Positions 47,921-58,434 are shown, counted from the first letter of the stretch. The stretch: DNA of 64,000 nt from Flammulina velutipes (GCA_011800155.1 CM022369.1:930001-994000), one strand, 5' to 3'. Translations and numbers: made by a program. The notes: a model not told the origin generated them from the sequence alone.

Positions 47921-48251
47921 TGTAAGACGCCAGAAATCCACGAGGTTCGTGGATGAGGTTCGCGTCTTCGGTCCAGGTGGAAAACTCAGTCTCCCTTAGC
48001 CTGAGCGGAACGCGTGAGTAGTACGGAACGTAGAAGTGAAGGCTTAGCGTTAGCCTTCGAGCACTCAAGAGCAGCCCAACGTCGGGGCTGCGATTCAAAC
48101 TAATGGAAGTTTGAGTAAAAAAAGAGTAATCATTTGTTTACATAATATTCGTATCTATATGCTAAGCTCAAGTGGCGTATTGGCCACTCAATGGAATATT
48201 TTATGCTACTGGTTACCTACTGGTAGGTAAGAGAAAAATAGAACCGTTACA
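47921..48251 (-). repeat. 5' LTR (right copy, 331 bp)
   Basis: Direct repeat of 34859-35189. Should contain the element's promoter; no attempt was made to assign a TATA box. Confidence 0.96.
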
Positions 48252-48256
48252 TACTG
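48252..48256. repeat. Target-site duplication TACTG (right copy)
   Basis: Matches 34854-34858 and lies directly against the right LTR. Confidence 0.93.
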
Positions 48257-48754
48257 CAAGACGAATCCAATCGTCCGAACTAGTTTCTGTGATATGCTAA
48301 GATGGCTACAGAGGCGATAACGAGGACGAATGTACCACGGATGTCGAAATATCCACTACCTTCAATTATATAACGAGCTTCGTCATCTTCATGCATGTGT
48401 CTGATAGTTTCTCAGTTAGTATGACTTGATGCTGGAGAGTGTAGCCTACTCGTTGAAGAATGCCTTGATTCGTGATTCGTAATGCTATCATGTGTATTAG
48501 CATTGTGCTCTCCATTATAGGCCGAACAGACGACTGCTCACATCACCTAGGCCTTCCTTTGAAATGCAGATGATATCGTGGTTCTGGTATTGCTCTTCCC
48601 TTGCCACTGCAGCGACTGCTGCCTCGTAGCCATCCACAGGAATGACTCTGGATTGCACTCTGATGGCTTCGAGTACCTTGGGGGGAACGGCCCGAGAAGA
48701 ATCGTGGGGAAGGCGTTGGTCGCCTGGTAGATTATCGTAGTAGTAGGCGCGCAT
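48257..48754 (-). pseudogene. ADI1: ADI1 5' half (acireductone dioxygenase, split by retrotransposon)
   Basis: N-terminal part of the Fe/Ni-dependent acireductone dioxygenase, which converts acireductone to the keto acid precursor of methionine in the methionine salvage pathway. Start at 48754 with MRAYYYDNLPGDQRLPHDS. Exon 1 ends KEGLGD (48542). A short exon HYESRIKAFFNE follows, then EHMHEDDEARYIIEGSGYFD with three metal ligands (His-x-His and Glu four residues on). The last exon here, ETSSDDWIRLAV, runs straight into the LTR. Frame and splice sites are all intact up to the insertion, so the gene was functional until the element landed. Head to head with the Zn2Cys6 gene, 220 bases between start codons. 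Confidence 0.93.
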
Positions 48755-48974
48755 AATTCCCCCCTCAGTTTTCTAAGCAATTGCTTGTCAACGTCACCTG
48801 GTGCGGGTGTGGCGGAAAGAATGGCAAGCAATCAGTGATCCGTAATAAGCCGTCCCACGGTCACGCCTGTGCTGACTCAATGGCAACTTAGACGCGTGGC
48901 GCATCGGCCTGCCTCTTGACCGTCATCATCCGCATTTAATTAGTGAGCTTCTCTGAACTGCTTTAGCTCACGCC

Positions 48975-51740
48975 ATGTCCTCCGATGAACGCTCTTCCCA
49001 TCGCCCAAAACACACTCGACTATCTGGGGCATGTGATTTCTGCAAAAAGCGCAAGAGTTGGTCTGCTCTATCATAATAAAATGCATGCTGACGGATCTTC
49101 ATAGTAAAGTGTATGCTTGACCTATGAATCGTATAAACCGCTTTTATTCAACGTCTCCAAACAGGCAACAGCGCGACAATGCCTAACGCCCAATGCACTC
49201 CGTGTCAGGACAATGGGACCCAATGCACACACACTGTACCTGTGAAGGTGGATCTTTTTGTTACACACGCCTATTTTAGATGCTGATGTCTTCAAGAAAC
49301 GCGGTTTCAAGCCATAGTACGTCTATTCAAAAGCTACTCGTCCGTCCGACCCTGATCGGCTGTCCGAGTTAGCTCTCAACTCGAAAAGAGAATAAAGGAG
49401 CTTGAACACGAATTGGCGGAGTCTCGGTATGGTCTCCTGCTTAATATTTTTCCGAGATCTCATTCATTAAAGTAAGACCTCTGCTTGTGCGTGTCGAAAT
49501 GGTGAATCCAACCATCCCCCACAAACACTGGACATCGGGATGGACAACTCTCACAATGTTTACGACGTACCAGAACCTGACGCGGAATATCTCGAGTTGC
49601 TCAATCATACCGGTCGCCTCTCGCTGAAAGGACACAATAACAGATATTTCGGCCCAACGAGTAACCTATATTTCATGCGCAAGATGCTTAAGAGTACGTG
49701 TTCCACGGACAGATGTCCCATAGCGAACAATCAACAATCTTCGTCGACTATGCCGCCTGTAGGTTACTCCTCGTGACAACATTCTCAATACGCTCACTTA
49801 ATGACCTTTCACAGTGGGAAATTGAACCTCCGGAGCGACCACATCTTATATTCCCTGAAGATGATCTCTTGGAGCATCTCATCCACACCTTTTTCAATCT
49901 TCAGCCTCACTGTCTTCCCATCTTGCACGAGGAATCTTTTAGAAGAGATGTGGCATCAGGCTTACACTTCTTCGACTCAAGCTTTGGCGCCCTTGTTCTA
50001 TTGGTCTGCGCCGTGGCCTCTAAAGTATCGACAGATCCTCGAGTCTTCCTCAGCAACGAATCTGGCGATTCGGAATACTCTGCTGGTTGGAAATACTTCT
50101 TACAAACCACGACATTGCCCAAGTCTTTATTCCATTGCCCAACCTTGTACGACGTTCAATTCTGCTGCGTGAGTCCTGCTGTCCTATGCTAACTTTGGGA
50201 CTGACGATATAACAGATGTATGTGGAATACATCATGGGAACCTCGGCACCTCAGTCTGCCTGGACAGTCGTGGGTCTCGGTCTTCGATACTGCATCGAGC
50301 TGGGATACCACCGACAGAGACCTGGAGAGAAACCTTCTGTTGAGCGGGAGATGCAGAAGCTGTCTTTTTGGTGCCTTATATCGTTCGATCATATGCTATC
50401 ACTGTACAACGGACGTCCGCCATTTCTGCGGGAAGACGAGTAGGTGCATCCCGTCTGTTGGCCAAGTTCTAAAACTAATATATATAGTTACGACGTCGAA
50501 CTTCCACTCGAGTGTGACCCGGAGTACTACGAAACCGGCAATCCCGAGAATAACTTCAAGCAACCGCCAGGACGGCCAGCGGGAATGACATCGACGATCC
50601 ATATCTTCCGTTTGGTCAAGATCACCTCGTTTGCATTAACCAAACTCTACCCTACCAGGAAGCCTAAGCAGCCACAAAGCACCGACGACGACTACATGAC
50701 CGTAGTTGATTCAATGCTGAATTCGTGGTTCAATGATATCCCGAGTCAACGTGCGTTTTCCCGCGCTGTTTGGGCAACTCATCCACACGTCTTATAGTAC
50801 AATGGGCTGATACACCTTCCAATCCCTTCTTCGCCGACGCCGCGATGGCACACATGATATACTATACGGTACAGATTCTTATCCACAGACCGTTTATCTA
50901 CAAGTCGGGAGCATCAAGTTTACCATCTCTTGCGATCTGCACAAACGCTGCCAGATGTACGAGTAAAATTGTTGATGCCCTCACGCGGAAATATGGACGC
51001 ATTGCGTTGTTCATCGTTCATGTGCGAGCTCAAATCTCTTGTAAGAGTTTTGACCCAAATGTTTTTAGATCTCTACATTTCTGGCTGGCATTATCCTGGC
51101 GATGAATATACGGCGACGACGGCAGGTCATGCCTGCAAGTCCTGTTGCAGGACAAGACATGGAGGGGCTGTATCGCTGCTTGGGAGTGTTGACAGCTACA
51201 CAGAAACGGTCAGTCAATATATATTATATTTCATTTGGGAGGGACTTACATATTCTACAGCTTTAGTGTGTGTCGTCGACTAATGTGAGTATCAACCACT
51301 GGCAGAAGCTCCGGGTCCCGACGAAATTTGTAGTCAAACTCTTCAAGCGCTGGTGGATATCCCTGTCAAAGATCTATCTCAACCTTCAGATAACGCACGT
51401 AATCCATGGGATACTACCGCATCATCCGGATATGCACTCCAGCAGAGACGTCCAGATATCTGTGAGCTTGACCCAACACTTTTTGGCCTGATGCCTCCTC
51501 CGGCAAACAATCAAGGAAACATCTATCCACAAGCTGATTTGACTTCACTCATGGATGAGGATGTCGCTACCTGGCTGGAGAGTGTCCAAGATGCTGCGCC
51601 ACACACGTGAGTACTACTTGCTCTTCTACCAACAGGAGGACACAATTGCTGATTAGTACCATAGAACCTCAGCACAAGATTGGGGAATGTTTCTCACCGG
51701 CGAAGTCGATCTTGCTGCTGCCTCCGCAGCGTATCTTTAG
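48975..51740 (+). CDS. Zn2Cys6 transcription factor with fungal regulatory domain (copy 1)
   Basis: Nuclear DNA-binding regulator. Start MSSDERSSHRPKHTRLSGAC. The binuclear zinc cluster is assembled over three exons: CDFCKKRKIKC, then CTPC and C, with spacing C-x2-C-x6-C-x9-C-x2-C-x6-C as in Gal4-type proteins. A short coiled segment follows (RIKELEHELAES), then YFGPTSNLYFMRKML and the fungal-specific regulatory domain (PEDDLLEHLIHTFF, LGLRYCIELGYHRQRPGEKP, LYNGRPPFLREDD). The C-terminal acidic tail ends LTGEVDLAAASAAYL, stop 51738-51740. About ten short introns, all resolvable. Architecture resembles XlnR-type activators. A close paralogue starts at 62421. Confidence 0.9.
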
Positions 51741-51810
51741 TGCATAAGATATTCAGGGAATGTTGAAACAAGTAATATACTGAAATAGTTGTACAGGTTT
51801 GTGTCCATTA

Positions 51811-52797
51811 TTATATATTCGTCATTAAGCAGGAATGCTCCCACACTGATTCCTTCACCTTCTCCGAGTGGTTATAGTGCTTCGAGCCTAAGTCTTCTGC
51901 ATCGGAGCCCCTTCGATGCCACCCGTTCTTGTCTGCCCAGAGTGCATGCAACATGATCTCCGCCGAATGGTCGGGTGTAATGGCAGCAAAGCGAATCGCG
52001 AGGTTGACAATAGGCTTCAACATGCGCGTGGAACAAGTGTTGTAGAAATATTCGTATGCCGGTGAGTCTACGAAGCCAGGATGGATGTGTATGAATGCAA
52101 TATCAGGATGACGTTTTGAAAATTCCTATCAGGCGAAAGTCAATACAAAGGAACATGGGAATTTCAAGAAGATACGTGCCTCAATCATGATGTCGTTGTA
52201 AACGCTGGTCGCTGTGATGCATTTGAAGGTGGAATATGACTTCTTCAGGTCCATGTCCTCGAGGCGGACCTTTGCACCGTTGGATGGAGTGGGAGCCAGT
52301 ATGGATAGCACGGAAGTGTCCTCATTCGCTGCCTTCGCACTCTCCAGCAGTGGCATCAGCTCGGTGATGTACTTGAATCTGCAGTAATACCGCATCACCA
52401 GCATCTTATCCATCCCCTCCTCCGTCTCATCTCGCTTCGTGAACTGCAAGTAACCCAAGGATAGGACGAGGTAGTTGATCTTGCGGAGTTTCGATTTGAG
52501 CTCGTCGCACGCCACTTTGATATTCTTCATCAACGACGCGTCGCATGCGACGAATTCGCGTAAGACTGGATTTCCGTCGGCTCCGTTGGGTCGGGGGAGG
52601 GATGCGAATGTCTTCTCTGCTGCGTCGCGGTTGCGTCCAACGATGACAATGTCGATATTGCCAGAAGCGTAGTTGGATATGATTCTGGCCATGGCTTCGC
52701 CGACGCCAGAGGTTCCTCCAACGAAAACGGCCACAGGCGTGCCGGCGGGGAACTTGTAGGATGAGTTGGAGGCTTTGGCTTGGTCTAGAGAAGGCAT
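51811..52797 (-). CDS. Short-chain dehydrogenase/reductase-like protein (atypical active site)
   Basis: NAD(P)-binding Rossmann protein of about 310 residues in two exons (52797-52180 and 52125-51811). The cofactor loop is VFVGGTSGVGEAMAR (a TGxxxGxG variant), followed by VIVGRNRDAAEKTFASLPRP, the beta-4 segment NYLVLSLGYLQF and HIHPGFVDSP. At the usual YxxxK site the sequence is VYNDIMIEEFSKRHP, so the catalytic Lys is missing, as in a large group of fungal SDR homologues. The only splice that keeps the frame uses a GC donor (GAG followed by GCACGT), i.e. a GC-AG intron. Substrate unknown. Confidence 0.85.
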
Positions 52798-53883
52798 GAT
52801 GGCAGTTGGATGGGAAGTAGGTGTGTTTCGTCGTTAGTGCAACGTTGTTTTTATATCACACAGGTGTCAGGGATTAGCGTAGTGATACGTACAAAAATAG
52901 ATCTGTGTCGCCCTAAAGGGAGTCAGGATGCGAGTACCCTATTTGGAGATGACTTATCCGAGAGTACCTGTGTGGCGCAGTGATTGTTGCTTACGCATGT
53001 GTCTCCTTTAGGAAAATGTGGCGGAAATCTATGCTGTGCGGTTCCCTCGCTCCCTCGAAAATGCTGTGGACCTGGCGAGATTGCTATGCGAAGATTCAAC
53101 AGATCACCGACGGTAAGTATGTGTACATGTTAGCTCGGCCTGTTCAATATGTACGTGAAAAATGCCCGGTCCAGATGATTGGCTGTAAGGAAACGGCACC
53201 AACGCCATCCCTGTAACTTACCATAGTGATGTGGCAAATCGGGCGATTCAAATCCAATCGCTATCAATGTCTTACCTGTTGTGCATCAGCAGGGCGTTGC
53301 TAATAGTTTGCAGTTGATGAAACGCTCCCCTTGTCCGTCGGTAGATTTACAAACAGTTTTCCAATAGAGTCTTTTTGCACCAATAAATATTGGGCTTTTT
53401 CGACATTAAGAAAAGGCTAGTAAATATCTGACACTTCAATTAGGCCAACAGCACAACTACTCTCTGAGTCGGTACGTTGACGAAGGAGTCTATTTTCCCC
53501 TTTCAAACGTGGTTGACCAGATCCACATACATAACCGCCACATTTAATCCACTGCGCGCCCTCTCTGACCCAGTTTTGCGGCCCCACAAGGGCTGAGAAC
53601 TTGGATGCTGTGTTGGCATTTTGCACTTAACTTTGTATAGTATGTTTTACCAATGCTCAATATATATCCCTGCAAAAAGCCTCTAATATATCCTGAGTAC
53701 ATCCCATCGACTTGGACTACGCAAATTGAGTGTTAGGTAAATCCCGCTTCCAAATTTGTGCAGGTATTCAGCTCGCTCGGTTTGTCCGTCCTTATCCACC
53801 TCTGCATATTTGTCAGAGTGTTGAATGTATCATAGCCTGGGCTCAAATGCTGTGATGTCCGAAGGCGGACGACGGACGCGGCG
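52798..53883. other. Intergenic, no gene seen
   Basis: About 1.1 kb between the SDR start and the 3' end of the PAH-domain gene. Short frames on both strands lack coherent splicing or any recognisable family. No tRNA fold or terminal repeats were identified. Confidence 0.45.
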
Positions 53884-54558
53884 TCACGAATCGCGGGCAT
53901 TCGTAGTCTCCCGAAGGCTGACTCTATCGCTCGAAGACTCGCTTGGGCCATTCGTACTCTGAGTCACGACTATACCTTGAGGCGTCGTGATGATGGTGTT
54001 CGGGTCAGCGGGGTCTGCTGAAATATCTATTCGATAGCCAACGGGAAGGAACGTGTTGAAGCCTTGGATCAAGGTGGGATTCCCGAAGAATAGTTGTGAA
54101 ATTTCCCGAAGGACCCCAAGGGTATCGATACTACACTAGAATAGTCAGAGTGAATATCAGGATAGTAATAGTAATACGCACACGTCGCCTTTAAAATCCT
54201 TCATGATGCCAAGGAATCTGCTATAGATCTCTGGCTTGTCTTGGAATTGAAGTTTGACAGCATCCAAATATCTGAGGGCATCCGTAATGTTTAGGTATGC
54301 TGTTTGGTCTGAGGTCTGCTCTGGGGGACAAGGAGTCGGCCGTGAGTTAGACGACGGAGGGGCGATGTCATCGGAGTTGGTCAGAGCAAGCGGCGTCGCC
54401 TTTGCAGGGGAGCCACTCGACGTACTTGCGGGTGGACCGGTAGATGAAAGCTTCGGTGACCCAGAACGGGGGTCAACTTCAGGTTCCATGTCGTTGACGA
54501 CATCTGTCGGCTGCAGGGGCTTTGGCGCAGCGAGAGACGTGTCCAAAAGATCTGCCAT
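53884..54558 (-). CDS. Small single-PAH-domain (Sin3-like) protein
   Basis: Two exons, about 205 residues. The first half is Ser/Pro-rich (start [19 protein letters not shown]). The second half is one paired amphipathic helix domain closely matching Sin3 PAH repeats: [35 protein letters not shown] joined over a 50-odd base intron to [20 protein letters not shown], then [17 protein letters not shown]. It ends after a short tail ([11 protein letters not shown]). Full Sin3 is over 1000 residues with three or four PAH domains and an HDAC-interaction domain, all absent here. It could be a free-standing PAH protein that competes for Sin3 partners, or a partial duplicate that is still open. Confidence 0.82.
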
Positions 54559-54722
54559 GTTGGGAGTTCTTGTTCAGAAAATGGCAGCGGAGGCTAAACT
54601 CGTCATCTAATCTTATCTCACACATGTGATAGTCACGTGACAAAATTAGAGCGCCACATAACAGTTACAGTAACATAGCCGGCTGCCGCTTCTTATCCTA
54701 ATATTCATATGATGATCACGTA

Positions 54723-55195
54723 CTAAGATACGCGATATGTATTGTATCTACTATTTATATTTACTAGGATGAGGGAGTTCTGTTCTGCCACACAGAGGGG
54801 ATACTTGTTACGCTCCACGTTGTATGCAATACTAAATAGTTCCCTATATTCTTCTCGAAGATTAGAAATTGAGCATGAGCCAGGAATAGGGATTCCGTCA
54901 ACCATATCCCCGAAACTAGAAAATTCACTGTCGAACCCAGAGTTATCTGCGAATGAGTACCCACTTTCTCTTGGCTGGCTGGTCAGATTTTGTGCATGGT
55001 AAATTCAAAGCATGGCTTTTGCCATTGGATTTTCCTGCTGCGATACATGTTTGACAGTCTTCACTGCATCGTGATGTCAAGCTACGAAATCGGCGTCAAT
55101 CGTGTGGCGCTAGATCCATGAGGCAATGACTTACGGTGAAGCAATGACCAGCATTGCAACACAAATGAGAAAGATAGCAGGAGAGAGATTTGCAT
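54723..55195 (-). pseudogene. Decayed paralogue of the six-cysteine small secreted protein
   Basis: Same exon layout as the gene at 55431-55886. The signal-peptide exon starts MQISLLL at 55195 but is one base short relative to its sister, so the frame slips before CVAMLVIAS. The second exon reads RCSEDCQTCIAAGKSNG and NLPC, then slips again by one base near 54965 into ADNSGFDSEFSSFGDMVDG. The final part, PGSCSISNLREEYRELF and KYPLC, ends at 54723. The cysteine spacings C-x3-C-x2-C-x16-C and C-x26-C equal those of the intact gene. Two one-base slips suggest a recent pseudogene, or assembly errors. Confidence 0.65.
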
Positions 55196-55430
55196 GATTA
55201 TTCGTGAACTCCCAGCATTGCGGTACGGTGTACCTTATACTCAAGAAGTATTGATGCTGCAACGATCGAGTTGAGGTCTGAGCGAGCAGGAATACGTGAG
55301 GATGATGTAGCACGTCGGGCTCTCACGGGATGAGACAGCTTTTCGGTTCATAATACTACTCCCTACCAACCCATGTTAACTCAATCGCGTTCACCAACTC
55401 CAAATAAGAAGGCACAGATATTTCATTGAT

Positions 55431-55886
55431 TTAGGATTCAGAAGGCGAAACCTGGGCAGCCCGGACGCATTCCGGATGCTTCTCGAGCTCAATTACACGT
55501 CCTGTAGCAAATGCGTCCAGATATACACTACGCAGGTTACCATCGATGCAATGGTCGGGGATTGGGGGAGTTTTTGCATGGTCTGATGCGTCGTGGCTAA
55601 CAACAGAGAATCAACAAGCTATCCACCACCAGTGGGTTTTTCACTCACTCCCTCCGACTCTTATCCTGAGCTAGTCCATCCTGAGCGCAAGGCATGGTTT
55701 TAGCCTTTGCACCACCATCTGTAGTGCCCGTCGCCATGCAGGCGTTGCATGAACTGTCGCAGCTCATCACTCTGAAGCTACGAAAGAGGTCAACGAGTGA
55801 TGGGTTGGAAGGATGTTTACTCACGGAGACGCAATGACCGGCATCGCAACCCCAATAAAAATAGCCAAGAGAAAAGATATTTGCAT
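55431..55886 (-). CDS. Small secreted six-cysteine protein, unknown family
   Basis: Three exons (55886-55825, 55777-55649, 55596-55431), giving 118 residues. The N-terminus MQISFLLAIFIGVAMPVIAS is a clean signal peptide. The mature part has six cysteines, spaced C-x3-C-x2-C-x16-C-x28-C-x26-C: SCDSSCNAC, MPC, DHC, ECV. Both introns have standard GT..AG ends and join in frame. No known domain is recognised. Size and cysteine content fit fungal effector-like small secreted proteins. Support comes from the adjacent paralogue (54723-55195), which conserves the exon layout and four of the five cysteine spacings. Confidence 0.72.
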
Positions 55887-56250
55887 GCTGTATCGCGAGC
55901 AGTATAAGACGATGATCAGAAAGTCACCAGGACTTGGATGGAGAACTTCGAATGACGAGCTGGGCATATTTATCAATTTCGACGGACGTCGCGACCATCA
56001 TTGAGACGAGACGCGTCGAATGGTGAGTTTACAGGGCTATCACGGTCAACGACGGTCAGAAGTGGTAGTTAGCTAGCTAGAGATCAGTTCACCAAGTAAA
56101 CCGTACCCATCCGAAACCTTCGACGACAAAGAAGATCTCCAGCGCCACAATCGGTTTGGATGGGAATGGCCTTAGGCTGCACCAAAAAGTCATTCAGATA
56201 ATATACAACAAGTAATACTCCAACATACATCACCAATACGTCCGTTGCAT
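55887..56250. other. Intergenic, no gene seen
   Basis: About 360 bases between the UCS-protein stop and the small secreted protein start, both on the minus strand. Presumed terminator of one and promoter of the other. Confidence 0.45.
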
Positions 56251-58263
56251 CTAGTGCTGCAGCACCCATTTCAATGCCTCCACTGCAGGCTGTACGATTT
56301 GGGGTTCCTTGACATTCTTGACGACTCCTGACAACGCCTGCAGTAACCCCGAGCTCTTCACATCTTTCACAATGCTCTCTCTATCCTTCTCCGCTGTGCT
56401 CAGCAGGACGTTCCGCGCACATATAACACCACGATGCATGAGACCCGTATCAGCTTCCTGAGGAGGATCCTCGCTTTCCGGATCGGCGGACGGGTCAATG
56501 AGCTGGGCTATTATCGGAAGCGCTCGATGTCGCTCGAGCTGGAGTGACTGCAGCGCGCGACAGGCAGCAGGTGCTCCCGAGAGAGTCGCTAGAGCCCCGG
56601 AAGCCGCCAGTCTTGTGGGAAGATCATCCACGTCTGACAGCGCCAACACAACCTGAATCTTGTTCTTCACACCCGCATCCTCGTCTCCTCCGCCGTACTT
56701 CTCAAAGATCCCTTCTGACCCGACGATAAGGTTGCATATCAGTTCCATAGCGGCGCGACGGATTAGGACATGATCTTCAAGGAGGAGTAGCTCGACACGA
56801 TTGAGCAGACCGTCTGCCTCTGCGATTCGCGTTGCCACTTCTGGGCTATGTGACGCTAGGTTGGTCAAGGCCATCATGATCTCGAATCGTTGGAGCAGGA
56901 GCGAAGAGGAATGTTGGAGAGCCAAAGAGAACGGGCGGATAGCATCATAAATAGCTCCCACATCTGGTCCATAGACTTGAATCGGCGCAGCGGTTATCGT
57001 GAGCTTCGCCAACGCTTGGATCGGCTCAAGGTATGCTGCGTCCAATACAGGCTGCGCCTTTTTACTCGAAGAAGGTGGTGTCGAGACTGAAGGTTTGATG
57101 ATCCTGTGCAAGACTTTGGCACACCCACTGCTGAGCACCTTCCCTCGGTTATCCTTGTCGGAAATAATGGCCAGAAGAGATTTGCCAATCTCCAGACGTA
57201 TGCCTGGGCTATCGGACGCGGCCAAAGCGGAAGAAAAGACGTCCAGGACGCCGTTGGCCACCATGGTTTTGCAGCGAGCACGGACTTTGTCGTCGCTGTT
57301 GAGGGCAGTGGTGGCTTCGTCAGCTGGAGCAGCCCCCGTTGCTTTTGCCATCTGTCTGAGCTTCTGCATCTGACTCTGCTCCTCCGTCAGCTGGGGAAGG
57401 TACGCGCATATGTTGGATATTATGATGAGGATGCCATATAGGAGTGAGGATGAAGTCTCCACCGTAGTAGTGGATTTGCGACGGCGGGGTACGAGGCCAA
57501 AAAGTGCTTTCAAAAATGCGGTATCCTGGCAGATAGTTTCCTTTACGGCCGGATTGACACTGAGATAGGCCAAGCCCTCTACTGCATCCGACGCACCGTC
57601 TGCGGAGAGCACCAGACTTTTCATTGCCCGAGCCAGTTCGTCCTCTGATTTGTTGATCGAGACTGCTGGCGCGGAATCAGCAGAGCCGCCGGTCATTTCA
57701 GCGGCGTCTGATGCGCTCCCCTTCGATAACTTGACGAGGGCGACAGTTGCAGCGGCGCGCAGTGATTCCGGATTGGATGAGCCAGATACAAGTTCCAGCC
57801 ATTTCGCTGTTTCCGGCGGGAGAATAGCGCGACACGGTTTGTGGCCGCACGCCTGGCTGAGCAGCTGCGCCACCTGGAGGGCGAGCTCTGGGGACGGCTT
57901 CAGGTCTGCGCTGTCCATGATGAGCTCGAGCACGCCGTCCTTTTGGAATATAGCGGCTGCGGACTGCCAGTCAACCTGGAAGAGGGCGGTGATGAAGCTG
58001 GTGGCGATGAGAATGTCATGTTCATTTGTCTCTTCGAGGTGGGGGACGACGAGGGGCGAGAAGATGGATTCGAGAGCGTCTGTGCCGTCCTCGGGAGACT
58101 TGCCTTTGCGGACGCCTTCGGCGAATGCAGAGAGAATCAAGTAGGCTTTCGAGGAAGATTTATTGGACGGAATAAAAGCAGAAATAAGATATCCGAGTTC
58201 ATCCGGAAGAAGTGAGCCGGTCTTTTTGAGCAGCCCATCGAGTTGGTGGTCGTCGGAGGACAT
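56251..58263 (-). CDS. UNC-45/She4/CRO1-type myosin chaperone (UCS domain)
   Basis: Cytosolic cofactor that folds and stabilises myosin motor domains, with roles in actin organisation, endocytosis and cytokinesis. Intronless, 670 residues, start MSSDDHQLDGLLKKTGSLLP. Built throughout of armadillo-like helical repeats. The C-terminal half is the UCS region (ALTNLASHSPEVATRIAEAD, LIRRAAMELICNLIVGSEGI, DDLPTRLAASGALATLSGAP, ending EALKWVLQH). There is no N-terminal TPR domain, as in fungal She4, Rng3 and CRO1 and unlike animal UNC-45. Divergent from the taxilin-like gene with only 171 bases between the start codons. Confidence 0.9.
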   Translation of the reverse strand: MSSDDHQLDGLLKKTGSLLPDELGYLISAFIPSNKSSSKAYLILSAFAEGVRKGKSPEDGTDALESIFSPLVVPHLEETNEHDILIATSFITALFQVDWQSAAAIFQKDGVLELIMDSADLKPSPELALQVAQLLSQACGHKPCRAILPPETAKWLELVSGSSNPESLRAAATVALVKLSKGSASDAAEMTGGSADSAPAVSINKSEDELARAMKSLVLSADGASDAVEGLAYLSVNPAVKETICQDTAFLKALFGLVPRRRKSTTTVETSSSLLYGILIIISNICAYLPQLTEEQSQMQKLRQMAKATGAAPADEATTALNSDDKVRARCKTMVANGVLDVFSSALAASDSPGIRLEIGKSLLAIISDKDNRGKVLSSGCAKVLHRIIKPSVSTPPSSSKKAQPVLDAAYLEPIQALAKLTITAAPIQVYGPDVGAIYDAIRPFSLALQHSSSLLLQRFEIMMALTNLASHSPEVATRIAEADGLLNRVELLLLEDHVLIRRAAMELICNLIVGSEGIFEKYGGGDEDAGVKNKIQVVLALSDVDDLPTRLAASGALATLSGAPAACRALQSLQLERHRALPIIAQLIDPSADPESEDPPQEADTGLMHRGVICARNVLLSTAEKDRESIVKDVKSSGLLQALSGVVKNVKEPQIVQPAVEALKWVLQH

Positions 58264-58434
58264 GAGTGAGACATTGAAATCGATAATTTGTAATCGCCTG
58301 CTGCTATTCGACCATCATCCACTCTTTCAACTCTTTCAATCTTGTCGTTAACCACAAAACGCGCAAACATTCCTCGCTTTTTCTCAGCGCTCTTCTCTAG
58401 ATTTTGCATCCCATTGCCGCCGAAATCGACGACG

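Larger units (their letters stand above)
34859..48251 (-). mobile_element. Full-length 13.4-kb Ty3/Gypsy chromovirus-type LTR retrotransposon
   Basis: Complete element bounded by two 331-bp LTRs that begin TG and end CA, read here on the minus strand. Sense order from the right: 5' LTR, primer-binding site, leader of about 400 bases, Gag-Pol of 2543 residues, a further ORF of 398 codons, an A+T-rich 1.4-kb segment, a further ORF of 586 codons, polypurine tract, 3' LTR. I compared the two LTRs by eye and saw no difference. All coding regions are open, so it may still be active. It sits inside an exon of ADI1. Usual chromoviruses are 5-7 kb; the excess here comes from the long Gag and the two extra ORFs. 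Confidence 0.95.

Noticed and set aside
53245..53255. GATTCAAATCC resembles a tRNA B box
   Set aside because: No A box at a proper distance and no cloverleaf could be formed from the flanks.
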